44,002 bases of DNA from an uncultured Bacteroides sp. (GCA_937890825.1 CALADS010000039.1:1-44002), one strand, 5' to 3'; shown: positions 16,202 through 25,377, counted from the stretch's first letter. Notes: a model not told the origin generated them from the letters alone. Numbers and translations are program-made.

Positions 16202-16873
16202 ATGGATAGTAAAGTGGATTTAAAAGAACAAATCAGAGAAATTAAAACACAGCTCCGTCTCTCTATGAACGGAGCTGTGTCGCAAAGTATGCGTGAGAAA
16301 GGACTGGTATATAAGTTGAATTTCGGTGTGGAACTGCCGCGAATTAAGAGCATAGCCGCAGGTTATGAGAAGAATCATGAACTGGCGCAGGCACTGTGGA
16401 AGGAGGATATTCGCGAGTGTAAAATTCTGGCGGCCATGTTGCAGCCCGTAGAGAGCTTCTTTCCAGAGATAGCTGATATCTGGGTGGAGGATATTCGTAA
16501 TACTGAAATGGCTGAAATGACTACCCTGTATCTTTTCTCCCGATTGCCCTATGCCCCGGCCAAGAGTTTCCAGTGGATAGCCGATGAACGTGAATATATA
16601 CAGGTGTGCGGATTCCTTCTTATCGCCCGGCTGCTGATGCAGAAAGGCGAAATGGAAGAACGTGTGGAAAATGAATTTCTGGATCAGGCGATTGCAGCCT
16701 TCCTGTCTGGCAGTTATTCGGTGCGCAGTGCCGCAGCTACGGCTATTCGCCGTTATATGCAGCAGGGTGAGAACCAGGCCTTCACTGTGTGTCGCAGGGT
16801 GGAACCCTGGAAGGACGCTGCACAAGAAGAGGCACGGTTGCTGTATCAGTTGGTAAGCGAGGAAGCCGGATAA
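16202..16873 (+). CDS. DNA alkylation repair protein, AlkD-like
   Basis: A 223-residue, almost entirely helical protein that resembles the AlkD/HEAT-like DNA glycosylase family. The best-matching stretch is LAQALWKEDIRECKILAAML (about 62-81), which is the usual block before the second HEAT unit. AlkD proteins excise bulky or cationic alkylpurines without base flipping. I cannot confirm the catalytic Trp/Asp/Arg set by eye, so it may be a non-catalytic AlkD-like paralogue. No signal peptide is present. The gene follows the M49 peptidase by 18 bp. Confidence 0.72.
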   Translation: MDSKVDLKEQIREIKTQLRLSMNGAVSQSMREKGLVYKLNFGVELPRIKSIAAGYEKNHELAQALWKEDIRECKILAAMLQPVESFFPEIADIWVEDIRNTEMAEMTTLYLFSRLPYAPAKSFQWIADEREYIQVCGFLLIARLLMQKGEMEERVENEFLDQAIAAFLSGSYSVRSAAATAIRRYMQQGENQAFTVCRRVEPWKDAAQEEARLLYQLVSEEAG

Positions 16874-16997
16874 GGCAGTTTTCTTTGGTGTGTCGCTGAA
16901 AAAAGACTTTGAAATCCCTTGTTGGCAAAGCTGAAGCAAAAAGCAGATCGCTTTTAAACTTTTTCCTCCTTTATTTCTTTCTTTCGGCAAAAAGGAT

Positions 16998-17005
16998 TAA
17001 CTTTG
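16998..17005 (+). promoter_or_regulatory. fur-purA promoter, -7 element
   Basis: TAACTTTG matches TAnnTTTG, with TTTC at 16974-16977 in the -33 position (20-bp spacing). It lies 30 bp before the ATG at 17036 and overlaps the TTG at 17003, which argues against the longer reading. Confidence 0.6.
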
Positions 17006-17035
17006 TCGGCTGTGTTATCAACCAGGATACCTGAT

Positions 17036-17521
17036 ATGGATAGTCAGAATGTGAAAGATACGGTGAAGCAGATATTGACGGAATATCTGAATGCGCACGG
17101 GCATCGAAAGACTCCCGAACGCTACGCTATACTCGAAACCATCTACTCCATAGACGGGCATTTTGATATGGATACACTCTATTCACTCATGGCCGATCAG
17201 GAAAATTTCCGCGTCAGCAGGGCCACCTTGTACAATACCATCATTCTTCTGATTAATGCTCGCCTGGTAATCAAACATCAGTTCGGCAATTCTTCTCAAT
17301 ACGAAAAATGTTACAATCGAGATACTCATCATCATCTTATCTGTACCCAGTGTGGTAAGGTGACGGAGTTTCAAGATGAAGAACTGCAGCATGCCATAGA
17401 GCATGCCAAGTTGAGCAAATTCAACCTGACGCATTATTCGTTGTATATGTATGGGCTGTGCAGCAAGTGTGATAGAGTCAATAAGCGAAAGAAGAATAAT
17501 AACCATAAGAAACAGTTATGA
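17036..17521 (+). CDS. Fur family transcriptional repressor
   Basis: A metal- or redox-responsive DNA-binding repressor of the Fur/PerR/Zur superfamily. The 161-residue protein has the N-terminal winged helix with RKTPERYAILETIYSIDGHFD and the recognition region VSRATLYNTIILL. The C-terminal dimer domain has the metal-rich HHHLICTQCGKV stretch and two CxxC pairs (CTQC and CSKC) for a structural zinc. I chose the ATG at 17036, because the frame can only be lengthened from a TTG at 17003 that sits on the promoter. Which metal or signal it reads cannot be told by eye. The stop overlaps the purA start by 4 bp (ATGA), implying translational coupling. Confidence 0.9.
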   Translation: MDSQNVKDTVKQILTEYLNAHGHRKTPERYAILETIYSIDGHFDMDTLYSLMADQENFRVSRATLYNTIILLINARLVIKHQFGNSSQYEKCYNRDTHHHLICTQCGKVTEFQDEELQHAIEHAKLSKFNLTHYSLYMYGLCSKCDRVNKRKKNNNHKKQL

Positions 17522-18792
17522 AAGTAGACATTCTATTAGGATTACAGTGGGGCGACGAAGGTAAGGGTAAAGTCGTCGATGTATTGACTCCCAGATACGA
17601 TGTAGTGGCGCGTTTTCAGGGAGGACCTAATGCGGGCCACACGTTGGAATTTGAAGGACAGAAATATGTGCTTCGTTCCATTCCTTCCGGAATTTTTCAA
17701 GGAGATAAGGTAAATATCATTGGTAATGGAGTGGTGCTCGATCCTGCTTTGTTCAAGGCAGAAGCCGAAGCGCTTGAGGCATCGGGACACAACCTGAAGG
17801 AACGTTTGCACATTTCCAAGAAGGCTCACCTTATTTTGCCTACGCATCGCATACTGGATGCTGCTTATGAAGCTGCAAAAGGCGATGCTAAAGTAGGAAC
17901 TACCGGAAAAGGTATCGGACCGACTTATACCGATAAAATCAGTCGTAATGGTGTGCGTGTAGGCGATATCCTGCATAATTTCGATGAGAAATATGCTGCC
18001 GCTAAAGCCCGTCACGAACAGATTCTGAAGAGTCTGAATTATGACTACGACCTCACTGAATTAGAGAAGGCATGGATGGAAGGTATTCAATACCTGAAGC
18101 AGTTCCATCTGGTGGATAGCGAACATGAAATCAACGGATTGCTGAATACTGGCAAATCGGTACTTTGCGAGGGCGCTCAGGGCACTATGCTGGATATTGA
18201 TTTTGGTTCGTATCCGTTTGTTACTTCATCCAATACCATTTGTGCAGGTGCTTGTACAGGGTTGGGAATTGCTCCTAATAAAATAGGCGATGTGTATGGT
18301 ATCTTCAAGGCATACTGTACGCGTGTGGGTGCCGGTCCGTTCCCTACTGAACTTTTTGATGAAGTAGGTGAAAAGATTGGTGCTTTGGGACATGAGTTTG
18401 GTGCCGTGACCGGACGTAAGCGTCGCTGTGGATGGATAGATTTGGTGGCTTTGAAATATTCTGTAATGATTAATGGGGTGACCAAACTTATCATGATGAA
18501 GAGCGATGTACTGGATACGTTTGAGACCATCAAGGCTTGTGTAGCTTATAAGGTAAACGGTGAGGAAATCGATTACTTCCCGTATGATATCACTGAGGGA
18601 GTAGAGCCTATCTATGCAGAGTTGCCCGGTTGGCAGACGGATATGACCAAGATGCAGAGTGAGGATGAATTCCCCGAAGAATTCAATGCTTATCTGAGTT
18701 TCCTGGAAGAACAACTTGGCGTGCCTGTGAAGATTGTTTCGGTGGGTCCTGACCGTGAGCAGACCATTGAACGTTATACAGAAGAAGCTTGA
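17518..18792 (+). CDS. purA: Adenylosuccinate synthetase
   Basis: Joins IMP and aspartate with GTP to give adenylosuccinate, the first step from IMP to AMP. The 424-residue protein has the P-loop-like GDEGKGK (about 12-18), the GGPNAGHT block and the TTGKGIGPTYTDK stretch. It also carries the GxGPFPTE and VTGRKRRCGW motifs. Length and motifs are normal. Its ATG overlaps the fur stop, so a metal regulator and a purine enzyme share a transcript. A long hairpin terminator follows. Confidence 0.97.
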   Translation: MKVDILLGLQWGDEGKGKVVDVLTPRYDVVARFQGGPNAGHTLEFEGQKYVLRSIPSGIFQGDKVNIIGNGVVLDPALFKAEAEALEASGHNLKERLHISKKAHLILPTHRILDAAYEAAKGDAKVGTTGKGIGPTYTDKISRNGVRVGDILHNFDEKYAAAKARHEQILKSLNYDYDLTELEKAWMEGIQYLKQFHLVDSEHEINGLLNTGKSVLCEGAQGTMLDIDFGSYPFVTSSNTICAGACTGLGIAPNKIGDVYGIFKAYCTRVGAGPFPTELFDEVGEKIGALGHEFGAVTGRKRRCGWIDLVALKYSVMINGVTKLIMMKSDVLDTFETIKACVAYKVNGEEIDYFPYDITEGVEPIYAELPGWQTDMTKMQSEDEFPEEFNAYLSFLEEQLGVPVKIVSVGPDREQTIERYTEEA

Positions 18793-18850
18793 TGATATGA
18801 TGCGGAAGGGTGAGTTCTTGATAAAGTGCGCCCTTTGGCCTCTCTTTTAG

Positions 18851-18905
18851 ATACGCGGATGATGCAGATTCGGTAGGGAATCTGGATGGTCCGCGTATTT
18901 TTTTA
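18851..18905 (+). terminator. Terminator after purA
   Basis: ATACGCGGA (18851-18859) pairs with TCCGCGTAT (18890-18898), with an inner stem CAGATTC/GAATCTG (18865-18871 and 18878-18884), followed by a run of seven further T. Confidence 0.85.
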
Positions 18906-18960
18906 TGAGAGAATTGGTCATATCTTTCGGAATTATCTTTAACTTAAACTAATCAGCCGT

Positions 18961-20259
18961 ATGAAACACACTATTTTAGCTGTAGCTTTGGGGTGTCTTT
19001 CGTTGACCTCTCTACAGGCGCAAAAGTATCAGCCCACAGAGGCTAACCTGAAAGCTCGTCAGGAATTTCGTGATAAAAAATTTGGTGTCTTTCTTCATTG
19101 GGGGCTTTACAGTATGCTGGCTACCGGTGAATGGACAATGACGAATAAGAATCTGAATTATAAGGAATATGCCAAACTGGCCGGCGGATTCTATCCTTCG
19201 CACTTCGACGCTGCTCAATGGGTATCGGCTATCAAGGCTTCAGGTGCCAAGTATATTTGCTTTACTACCCGGCATCACGAAGGCTTTTCCATGTTCGACA
19301 GCCGTTATACCGACTATGATATAATGGATGCAACTCCTTTCAGACGCGATATTGTGAAGGAATTGGCCGATGAATGCCATAAGCAGGGCATCGGGCTGCA
19401 CTTTTACTATTCTCACATTGACTGGTATCGCGAAGATGCGCCCTGGGGACGTACCGGCAGGGGTACAGGACGCCCTTGTCCGGAGGGTGACTGGAAAAGT
19501 TATTATGCTTTCATGAACCATCAGTTGACTGAACTGCTGACGCGGTATGGCAAGGTAGGGGCCATCTGGTTTGACGGATGGTGGGACCAGGATGAAAATC
19601 CGAAATTCAATTGGGAGCTGCCCGAACAATATGCGCTGATACACCGGTTGCAGCCAGACTGTCTGATAGGCAATAATCACCATCAAATACCCTTTGAGGG
19701 AGAGGATATTCAAATCTTTGAACGCGATCTTCCGGGAGAAAACAAGGCCGGCTTGTCTGGTCAGGATGTCAGCGACTTGCCGCTGGAAACCTGTGAAACC
19801 ATGAACGGTATGTGGGGGTATAAGATAACCGACCAGGATTATAAATCAGCTGAAACATTGATTCATTACTTGGTGAAGGCTGCCGGTAAAGATGCCAATC
19901 TGCTGATGAATATCGGGCCGCAGCCCAATGGAGAATTGCCTGCTGTGGCATTGCAGCGTCTGAGTGAAGTGGGGCAATGGCTGCAGACGTATGGTGAAAC
20001 TATTTACGGTACACGGGGAGGGTGTATTGTTCCGCATCCGTGGGGAGTGACCACGCAGAAGGGAAATCGCTTGTTTGTGCATATTTTAAATTTGTCTGAT
20101 AAGGCTTTGTTTCTTCCGTTGGGCGATAAAAAAGTGAAGCGGGCAGTGGATTTTCTGAATAAAAATGCCGTAAAATTTGTAAGGGTGAAAGACGGCGTTC
20201 TTTTGCAACTGGATGAAGTGCCGGCTGGTGTTGACAAAGTGATAGAATTGGAACTGTAA
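18961..20259 (+). CDS. Secreted alpha-L-fucosidase, GH29
   Basis: Releases alpha-linked L-fucose from glycans such as mucin or milk oligosaccharides. The 432-residue protein has a cleavable signal peptide (about 1-20, ending SLQAQ), so it acts in the periplasm or outside. The catalytic barrel begins with KFGVFLHWGLYSM and contains YICFTTRHHEGF. The probable nucleophile Asp205 lies in AIWFDGWW. A small C-terminal beta domain follows (about 350-432). There are no SusC/SusD or other sugar genes nearby, so it stands alone rather than in a polysaccharide utilisation locus. Two near-consensus -7 elements (TATCTTTC 18921-18928 and TATCTTTA 18934-18941) precede it. Confidence 0.93.
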   Translation: MKHTILAVALGCLSLTSLQAQKYQPTEANLKARQEFRDKKFGVFLHWGLYSMLATGEWTMTNKNLNYKEYAKLAGGFYPSHFDAAQWVSAIKASGAKYICFTTRHHEGFSMFDSRYTDYDIMDATPFRRDIVKELADECHKQGIGLHFYYSHIDWYREDAPWGRTGRGTGRPCPEGDWKSYYAFMNHQLTELLTRYGKVGAIWFDGWWDQDENPKFNWELPEQYALIHRLQPDCLIGNNHHQIPFEGEDIQIFERDLPGENKAGLSGQDVSDLPLETCETMNGMWGYKITDQDYKSAETLIHYLVKAAGKDANLLMNIGPQPNGELPAVALQRLSEVGQWLQTYGETIYGTRGGCIVPHPWGVTTQKGNRLFVHILNLSDKALFLPLGDKKVKRAVDFLNKNAVKFVRVKDGVLLQLDEVPAGVDKVIELEL

Positions 20260-20293
20260 GAAGCTCTGCTTATGCACTGCGTCGTTAAGAAAT

Positions 20294-20335
20294 GAAAAAG
20301 AGAGGTAATCGCTTGGTGATTCGCCCCTCTTTTTC
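20294..20335 (+). terminator. Terminator after the fucosidase gene
   Basis: GAAAAAGAG (20294-20302) pairs with CTCTTTTTC (20327-20335), with inner AATC/GATT pairing. It may act in both directions because both arms carry A/T runs. Confidence 0.7.
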
Positions 20336-20368
20336 TATCTTTACGGGAAACTTTAAAATAAGTAAAAC

Positions 20369-21601
20369 ATGAATTTAGTAGAACGTTTTTTAAAATATGT
20401 AAGTTTTGATACCCAGTCGAGTGAAGAAACAGATGTAACTCCTAGTACTTCCAAACAGCTGGTGTTTGCTCAATATTTGAAAGAAGAACTTGAGGCCATG
20501 GGGCTGGAAGAGATTTCGTTGGATGAACACGGTTATCTGTTTGCCACTTTGCCCTCTAATGTAGACCGTCCTTTGCCTACCGTAGGATTTATAGCCCACA
20601 TGGATACCAGCCCGGATATGACCGGCAAGGATGTATCTCCACGTATCGTGGAAAACTATGATGGAACCGACATCGTATTGTGTAAGGAAGAGAACATCGT
20701 TTTGTCTACCACCCGCTTCCCTGAACTGCTGGATCATCAAGGAGAAGATTTGATTGTGACCAATGGAAAGACGCTGCTGGGGGCTGATGACAAGGCCGGT
20801 ATTGCCGAAATCATTTCGGCCGTGGCTTATCTGCAGGAACATCCCGAAATTCCGCACGGAAAAATACGCATAGGATTCAATCCTGACGAGGAAATCGGGT
20901 TGGGTGCCCATAAATTTGATGTGGAAAAGTTTGGCTGCGACTGGGCCTATACGATGGATGGTGGCGAAGTGGGAGAGTTGGAGTTTGAAAACTTCAATGC
21001 TGCTGCTGCCAAGATTGTATTCCATGGACGCAATGTGCATCCGGGGTATGCTAAAAATAAAATGATCAATTCTCTGCGTGTGGCCCATCGTTTTGTGTCG
21101 CTGTTTGCTGATGCCGAAACTCCGGAGAATACGCAGTCGTACGAAGGATTCTTCCATCTGATAGGTATGGCTGGAGAAGTGGAGCAGACTACGGTAAACT
21201 ATATCATTCGCGACCATGACAGAGTTCGCTTTGAACGCCGCAAACAACTGATGCAGCATAGGGTAGACTTTATTAATGATGAATATGGGGCTGGAACGGC
21301 TACCTTGGATATGCACGATCAATATTATAATATGCGAGAGAAGATAGAGCCGGTGATGCATATCATTAATATTGCTTTTCAGGCCATGAAAGAGGCTGGT
21401 GTAGAACCTCGTGTAAAGGCCATTCGAGGAGGAACGGATGGTGCACAGCTGTCGTTTAAAGGCTTGCCTTGCCCGAATATCTTTGCCGGTGGATTGAATT
21501 TTCACGGAAGATTTGAATTTGTACCTGTACAGAGTATGGAGAAAGCCATGAATGTCATTGTTAAAATAGTAGAGCTGGTGGCTAAAAATGAATGTAACTG
21601 A
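20369..21601 (+). CDS. pepT: Peptidase T (tripeptide aminopeptidase)
   Basis: A cytosolic M20 zinc aminopeptidase that cuts the N-terminal residue from tripeptides. The 410-residue protein shows the zinc motif GFIAHMDTSPD (about 73-83), GADDKAGIAEI and the catalytic Glu pair in FNPDEEIG. YTMDGGEVGELEFENFNAA and the closing IRGGTDGAQLSF and NFHGRFEF motifs follow. All M20B blocks are present at normal length. A near-consensus -7 element (TATCTTTA, 20336-20343) precedes it. gcvT follows after 47 bp and is probably on the same transcript. Confidence 0.96.
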   Translation: MNLVERFLKYVSFDTQSSEETDVTPSTSKQLVFAQYLKEELEAMGLEEISLDEHGYLFATLPSNVDRPLPTVGFIAHMDTSPDMTGKDVSPRIVENYDGTDIVLCKEENIVLSTTRFPELLDHQGEDLIVTNGKTLLGADDKAGIAEIISAVAYLQEHPEIPHGKIRIGFNPDEEIGLGAHKFDVEKFGCDWAYTMDGGEVGELEFENFNAAAAKIVFHGRNVHPGYAKNKMINSLRVAHRFVSLFADAETPENTQSYEGFFHLIGMAGEVEQTTVNYIIRDHDRVRFERRKQLMQHRVDFINDEYGAGTATLDMHDQYYNMREKIEPVMHIINIAFQAMKEAGVEPRVKAIRGGTDGAQLSFKGLPCPNIFAGGLNFHGRFEFVPVQSMEKAMNVIVKIVELVAKNECN

Positions 21602-21648
21602 CTAAAATATTATTATCCTTAAATAATAGCTTTTAATACCTTGAAATT

Positions 21649-22752
21649 ATGAAAACAACTCCGTTTACTGAGAAGCATCAAGCGCTGGGAGCCAAGATGC
21701 ATGAATTTGCAGGTTATAATATGCCGATTGAATACAGCGGCATCATTGACGAACATCTGACTGTATGTCAGGGGGTGGGCGTGTTTGATGTATCGCATAT
21801 GGGTGAATTTTGGGTGAAAGGCCCTCAGGCATTGGCTTTTCTACAGCAGGTTACTTCGAATAATGTGGCAGCTCTGACTCCTGTAACGGCCGATGCTCCC
21901 GGTAAAGTGCAGTATACTTGCTTCCCTAACGAACAAGGTGGCATTGTGGATGATTTGCTAGTATATCATTATGAAGCGGATAAATACTTGCTTGTGGTGA
22001 ACGCTTCCAATATAGAAAAGGATTGGAAATGGTGTCAGGAACATAATACGGTGGGAGCCGAACTGGAAAATGCATCCGACAGAATGGCACAGTTGGCTGT
22101 GCAGGGCCCCAAGGCAATTCTAGCCCTACAGAAGCTGACTGCTATCGACCTCTCGGGCATTCCATATTACACCTTTACTCATGGGGAATTTGCCGGAGTG
22201 AAAGATGTTATCATATCCAATACCGGATATACAGGAGCAGGAGGATTTGAACTGTATTTCTATCCTGAAGATGCTATGAAGATATGGGATGCCGTTTTTG
22301 CAGCAGGAGAAGAGTTTGGTATCAAACCCATCGGACTGGGCGCGCGCGATACGTTGCGTTTGGAAATGGGATTCTGTTTGTATGGCAATGACTTGGATGA
22401 TACCACTTCGCCCATTGAGGCAGGTTTGGGATGGATTACAAAGTTTGTAGAAGGTAAGAATTTCACGAATCGTGCGCAGCTGGAAAAGCAGAAGAAGGAA
22501 GGCACTGAACGGAAGTTGATAGGTTTTGAAATGCTGGATAGAGGTATTCCGCGCCATGGATATACGCTGCTGAATGCAGAGGGAGAACCCATCGGACACG
22601 TTACATCGGGCACCATGTCACCTACCCGTAAGATAGGTATCGGCATGGGCTATGTAAAACCGGCGTATACGAAAGTGGGGACTGAGATATTTTTGGATAA
22701 TCGTGGTAGAAAATTGAAAGCACAAGTGGTTCGCCCGCCTTTCAGGAAGTAG
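21649..22752 (+). CDS. gcvT: Glycine cleavage system T protein (aminomethyltransferase)
   Basis: Transfers the methylene group from the aminomethyl-lipoyl H protein to tetrahydrofolate, releasing ammonia. The 367-residue protein has GVFDVSHMGEF (about 43-53), the folate-region ISNTGYTGAGGFELYF and the catalytic-Asp block LGARDTLRLEMGFCLYG. The C-terminal GTxSP block appears as VTSGTMSPTRKIGIGMGYV. Length is normal. The other glycine cleavage genes (gcvP, gcvH) are not in the window. I saw no glycine riboswitch in the 47 bp before it. Confidence 0.96.
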   Translation: MKTTPFTEKHQALGAKMHEFAGYNMPIEYSGIIDEHLTVCQGVGVFDVSHMGEFWVKGPQALAFLQQVTSNNVAALTPVTADAPGKVQYTCFPNEQGGIVDDLLVYHYEADKYLLVVNASNIEKDWKWCQEHNTVGAELENASDRMAQLAVQGPKAILALQKLTAIDLSGIPYYTFTHGEFAGVKDVIISNTGYTGAGGFELYFYPEDAMKIWDAVFAAGEEFGIKPIGLGARDTLRLEMGFCLYGNDLDDTTSPIEAGLGWITKFVEGKNFTNRAQLEKQKKEGTERKLIGFEMLDRGIPRHGYTLLNAEGEPIGHVTSGTMSPTRKIGIGMGYVKPAYTKVGTEIFLDNRGRKLKAQVVRPPFRK

Positions 22753-22767
22753 GATTTTAGGTGAATA

Positions 22768-22799
22768 TTTGTGTAAAAAAACTAAAGGTGGTATCTTTG
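22768..22799 (+). promoter_or_regulatory. Hydrogenase operon promoter
   Basis: -33 TTTG (22768-22771) and -7 TATCTTTG (22792-22799) with 20-bp spacing, a full match to the Bacteroides consensus, 35 bp before hydA. Confidence 0.8.
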
Positions 22800-22834
22800 C
22801 ACTCCTAATTCTAACTAAATCATAAAATCATAGT

Positions 22835-24307
22835 ATGGCATTTACCAATAACGTAATGATTGTGCGCCATAAACTTATGGCCAAACTTGTAGATCTGTGG
22901 AATCAAAATCGTCTGATAGAAGAAATCGATCGCCTGCCCATTGAACTGAGTCCGCGGCGTGGTCGTCCGTTGGGACGTTGCTGTGTGCACAAGGAAAGAG
23001 CAGTGTATAAATATAAGATGCTTCCATTGCTGGGATTTGACATGTCGGATGAAACCGATGAACTAACTCCGCTGTCAGAGTATGCGCGCAAGGCTATCGA
23101 AGAGCGTAGAACGCTGAAGGAAAATATTCTTTGTGTAATAGATGAAGCATGTTCTTCTTGTATTCAGGTCAACTATGAAGTGACTAACTTGTGTAGAGGT
23201 TGTGTGGCTCGCAGTTGTTATATGAATTGTCCGAAGGATGCCATCCGCTTTAAGAAAAACGGGCAGGCTACGATTGATCATGATGCCTGCATCAGTTGCG
23301 GTAAATGTCATCAAAATTGTCCGTATCATGCCATTGTATACATCCCAGTGCCATGTGAAGAGGCTTGTCCGGTGAAAGCCATTAGCAAGAATGCCGACAA
23401 TGTGGAACATATCGATGAATCTAAGTGTATCTATTGTGGCAAATGCTTGAATGCTTGTCCGTTTGGTGCCATTTTTGAAGTTTCGCAGGTGTTTGATGTT
23501 TTGGAGGCTATTCGCCGAGGAGAGCAAGTAGTTGCTATTCCTGCACCTTCTATTTTGGGACAGTTTAAATCTACTATCGAGGAAGTGTACGGAGCATTGC
23601 GTAAGGTAGGTTTTACCGACGTTATCGAAGTGGCTCAGGGCGCTATGGATACGGTGAGCCACGAAGCTGCCGAATTGAAGGAGAAAATAGAAGAAGGTCA
23701 GGCCTTTATGACTACTTCATGCTGTCCTTCATACATCGAAATGGTAGAGAAGCATGTGCCTGATATGAAGAAATATGTGTCTTCTACCGGTTCGCCGATG
23801 TACTACGCAGCCCGCATCGCTAAACAGCAATATCCGGATGCTAAAGTAGTGTTCATCGGTCCTTGTGTGGCCAAACGTAAGGAGGCACGCCGGGATGAAT
23901 GTGTAGATTTTGTGATGACTTTTGAAGAGATATCTTCCGTATTTGAAGGATTTCATATCGATTTGAAAGAAACTCCGGCTTATAGTGTAAGTTTTACTTC
24001 GGTGAAGGAAGCACATGGATTTGCACAAAATGGTGGAGTGGCAGGAGCCATAAAGGCTTATTTAGGTGAAGAAGCAAAGTCTATTCCGATGATGCAGGTA
24101 GCTGATTTGAATAGAAAGAACATAGCTTTGTTGCGTGCTGCAGCCAAGACCGGTAAAGTGGCAGCGAAGTTTATAGAAGTAATGGCTTGTGAAGGAGGAT
24201 GTATTTCCGGTCCTAGTGCACACAATGACTTTACATCTGGTCGTAGACAGTTGAATCAAGAGTTGTTGAAGCGTCAGGAGTCTTACGAAAATAAAGGAGA
24301 GCAATAG
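22835..24307 (+). CDS. hydA: Monomeric [FeFe] hydrogenase, group B-like
   Basis: Catalyses reversible H2 formation at an H-cluster, probably disposing of electrons from ferredoxin during fermentation. The 490-residue protein has a Cys-rich N-terminal region: 106-132 (CSSC, then C120, C123, C128, C132); a ferredoxin-like set CISCGKC (152-158) with C162; C174/C178; and CIYCGKC (198-204) with C208. The H-cluster motifs follow: TSCCPSY (294-300), GPCVAKRKE (342-350) and EVMACEGGCISGP (448-460). Predicted ligands are C297, C344, C452 and C456, and C296 takes the proton-relay place. The last motif lacks the GGGxP of group A enzymes, which points to group B. Maturases follow directly. Confidence 0.93.
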   Translation: MAFTNNVMIVRHKLMAKLVDLWNQNRLIEEIDRLPIELSPRRGRPLGRCCVHKERAVYKYKMLPLLGFDMSDETDELTPLSEYARKAIEERRTLKENILCVIDEACSSCIQVNYEVTNLCRGCVARSCYMNCPKDAIRFKKNGQATIDHDACISCGKCHQNCPYHAIVYIPVPCEEACPVKAISKNADNVEHIDESKCIYCGKCLNACPFGAIFEVSQVFDVLEAIRRGEQVVAIPAPSILGQFKSTIEEVYGALRKVGFTDVIEVAQGAMDTVSHEAAELKEKIEEGQAFMTTSCCPSYIEMVEKHVPDMKKYVSSTGSPMYYAARIAKQQYPDAKVVFIGPCVAKRKEARRDECVDFVMTFEEISSVFEGFHIDLKETPAYSVSFTSVKEAHGFAQNGGVAGAIKAYLGEEAKSIPMMQVADLNRKNIALLRAAAKTGKVAAKFIEVMACEGGCISGPSAHNDFTSGRRQLNQELLKRQESYENKGEQ

Positions 24308-24310
24308 GAA

Positions 24311-25351
24311 TTGTGGAGTAATTTAATTGACAGATTAGAACAAGGTGGGCGACTTACGAAAGAGGAGTGGATTACCTTGTTGCAGAATGATAATGAAGAT
24401 TTTCTGTCTTTATTGCAAGAGCGTGCCCGTGCTGTAGCCCGGGCACGCTTTGGTACCGGCATCTTTGTGAGAGGCCTTATTGAGGTAAGTAATTATTGCA
24501 GAAATAATTGTTATTATTGCGGTATTCGTAGTGGTAATGCTTCCGTTAGGCGTTATAGGTTGAATGAGGAGTCAATTCTGGCTTGCTGTCGCGGTGGTTA
24601 TACGTTAGGATTCCGTACGTTTGTGTTGCAAGGAGGCGAAGATCCTCGGCAGACCGATGAGTTCATAACCGATGTGGTGCAACGGATTCGGAATGAATTC
24701 CCTGATTGTGCCATAACCCTTTCTTTAGGTGAGAAGTCGCGGGCTTCGTATGAACGATTTTTTCAGGCTGGTGCCAATCGTTATCTATTGCGTCATGAGA
24801 CTTATGAGGATAAACATTACCGATTATTGCATCCCCCAGGTATGTTAAGGGAACACCGCTTGCAATGCTTGGCCGATTTGAAAGATATAGGTTATCAGGT
24901 GGGTACGGGTATGATGGTAGGAAGCCCCGGACAAACTCTATGGGATTTGGCAGCTGATTTGCAGTTTATACAAGACTTTAAGCCCGCCATGATTGGTATT
25001 GGTCCGTTTATTCCACACCATGCTAGCCCCTTTGCTCACGAACCGGCCGGCAGTCTGCAACAGACCTTGAAGTTGCTGGCTTTGCTCCGTTTGATGCATC
25101 CCGCCGCTCTCATTCCGTCGACCACTGCTCTAGCTACCTTGTCGCCCAAGGGTAGAATACAAGGAATCTTGTCGGGTGCCAATGTGGTAATGCCCAATTT
25201 GTCGCCTGCAACTGAAAGGAAAAACTATGAACTGTATGATGAAAAGGCTGCCTTGGGAGCCGAATCGGCCGAAGGACTTTCTATATTACAGCAAGAACTG
25301 TCGGCTGTTGGCTATCATATTGATTATAGTCGCGGAGATTATCAGATATAA
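24311..25351 (+). CDS. hydE: [FeFe] hydrogenase maturase HydE (radical SAM)
   Basis: HydE is a radical SAM enzyme needed to build the azadithiolate-bridged diiron part of the H-cluster. The 346-residue protein has the [4Fe-4S]-SAM motif CRNNCYYC (Cys63, Cys67, Cys70). Further HydE blocks are VLQGGEDPRQ, LRHETYEDKHYRLLHPP and GIGPFIPHHASPF. The gene starts with TTG at 24311: the frame is closed by a stop at 24305 and no ATG or GTG lies near the conserved N-terminus. A good AGGAG ribosome-binding site sits about 11 bp upstream, inside the end of hydA. The 3-bp gap to hydA implies coupled translation. Confidence 0.94.
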   Translation: MWSNLIDRLEQGGRLTKEEWITLLQNDNEDFLSLLQERARAVARARFGTGIFVRGLIEVSNYCRNNCYYCGIRSGNASVRRYRLNEESILACCRGGYTLGFRTFVLQGGEDPRQTDEFITDVVQRIRNEFPDCAITLSLGEKSRASYERFFQAGANRYLLRHETYEDKHYRLLHPPGMLREHRLQCLADLKDIGYQVGTGMMVGSPGQTLWDLAADLQFIQDFKPAMIGIGPFIPHHASPFAHEPAGSLQQTLKLLALLRLMHPAALIPSTTALATLSPKGRIQGILSGANVVMPNLSPATERKNYELYDEKAALGAESAEGLSILQQELSAVGYHIDYSRGDYQI

Positions 25352-25377
25352 CCGTTAATCAAATAAAAGATATTAAA

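Noticed and set aside
18961..20259. Fucosidase as part of a polysaccharide utilisation locus
   Set aside because: No SusC/SusD pair, sugar transporter or further glycosidase is present on either side.
20390..21505. Minus-strand open frame of 371 codons opposite pepT
   Set aside because: Shadow frame: pepT has every M20B motif and the opposite product resembles no family.
21602..21648. Glycine riboswitch before gcvT
   Set aside because: Only 47 AT-rich bases separate pepT and gcvT, far too short for the aptamer, and no paired core is seen.
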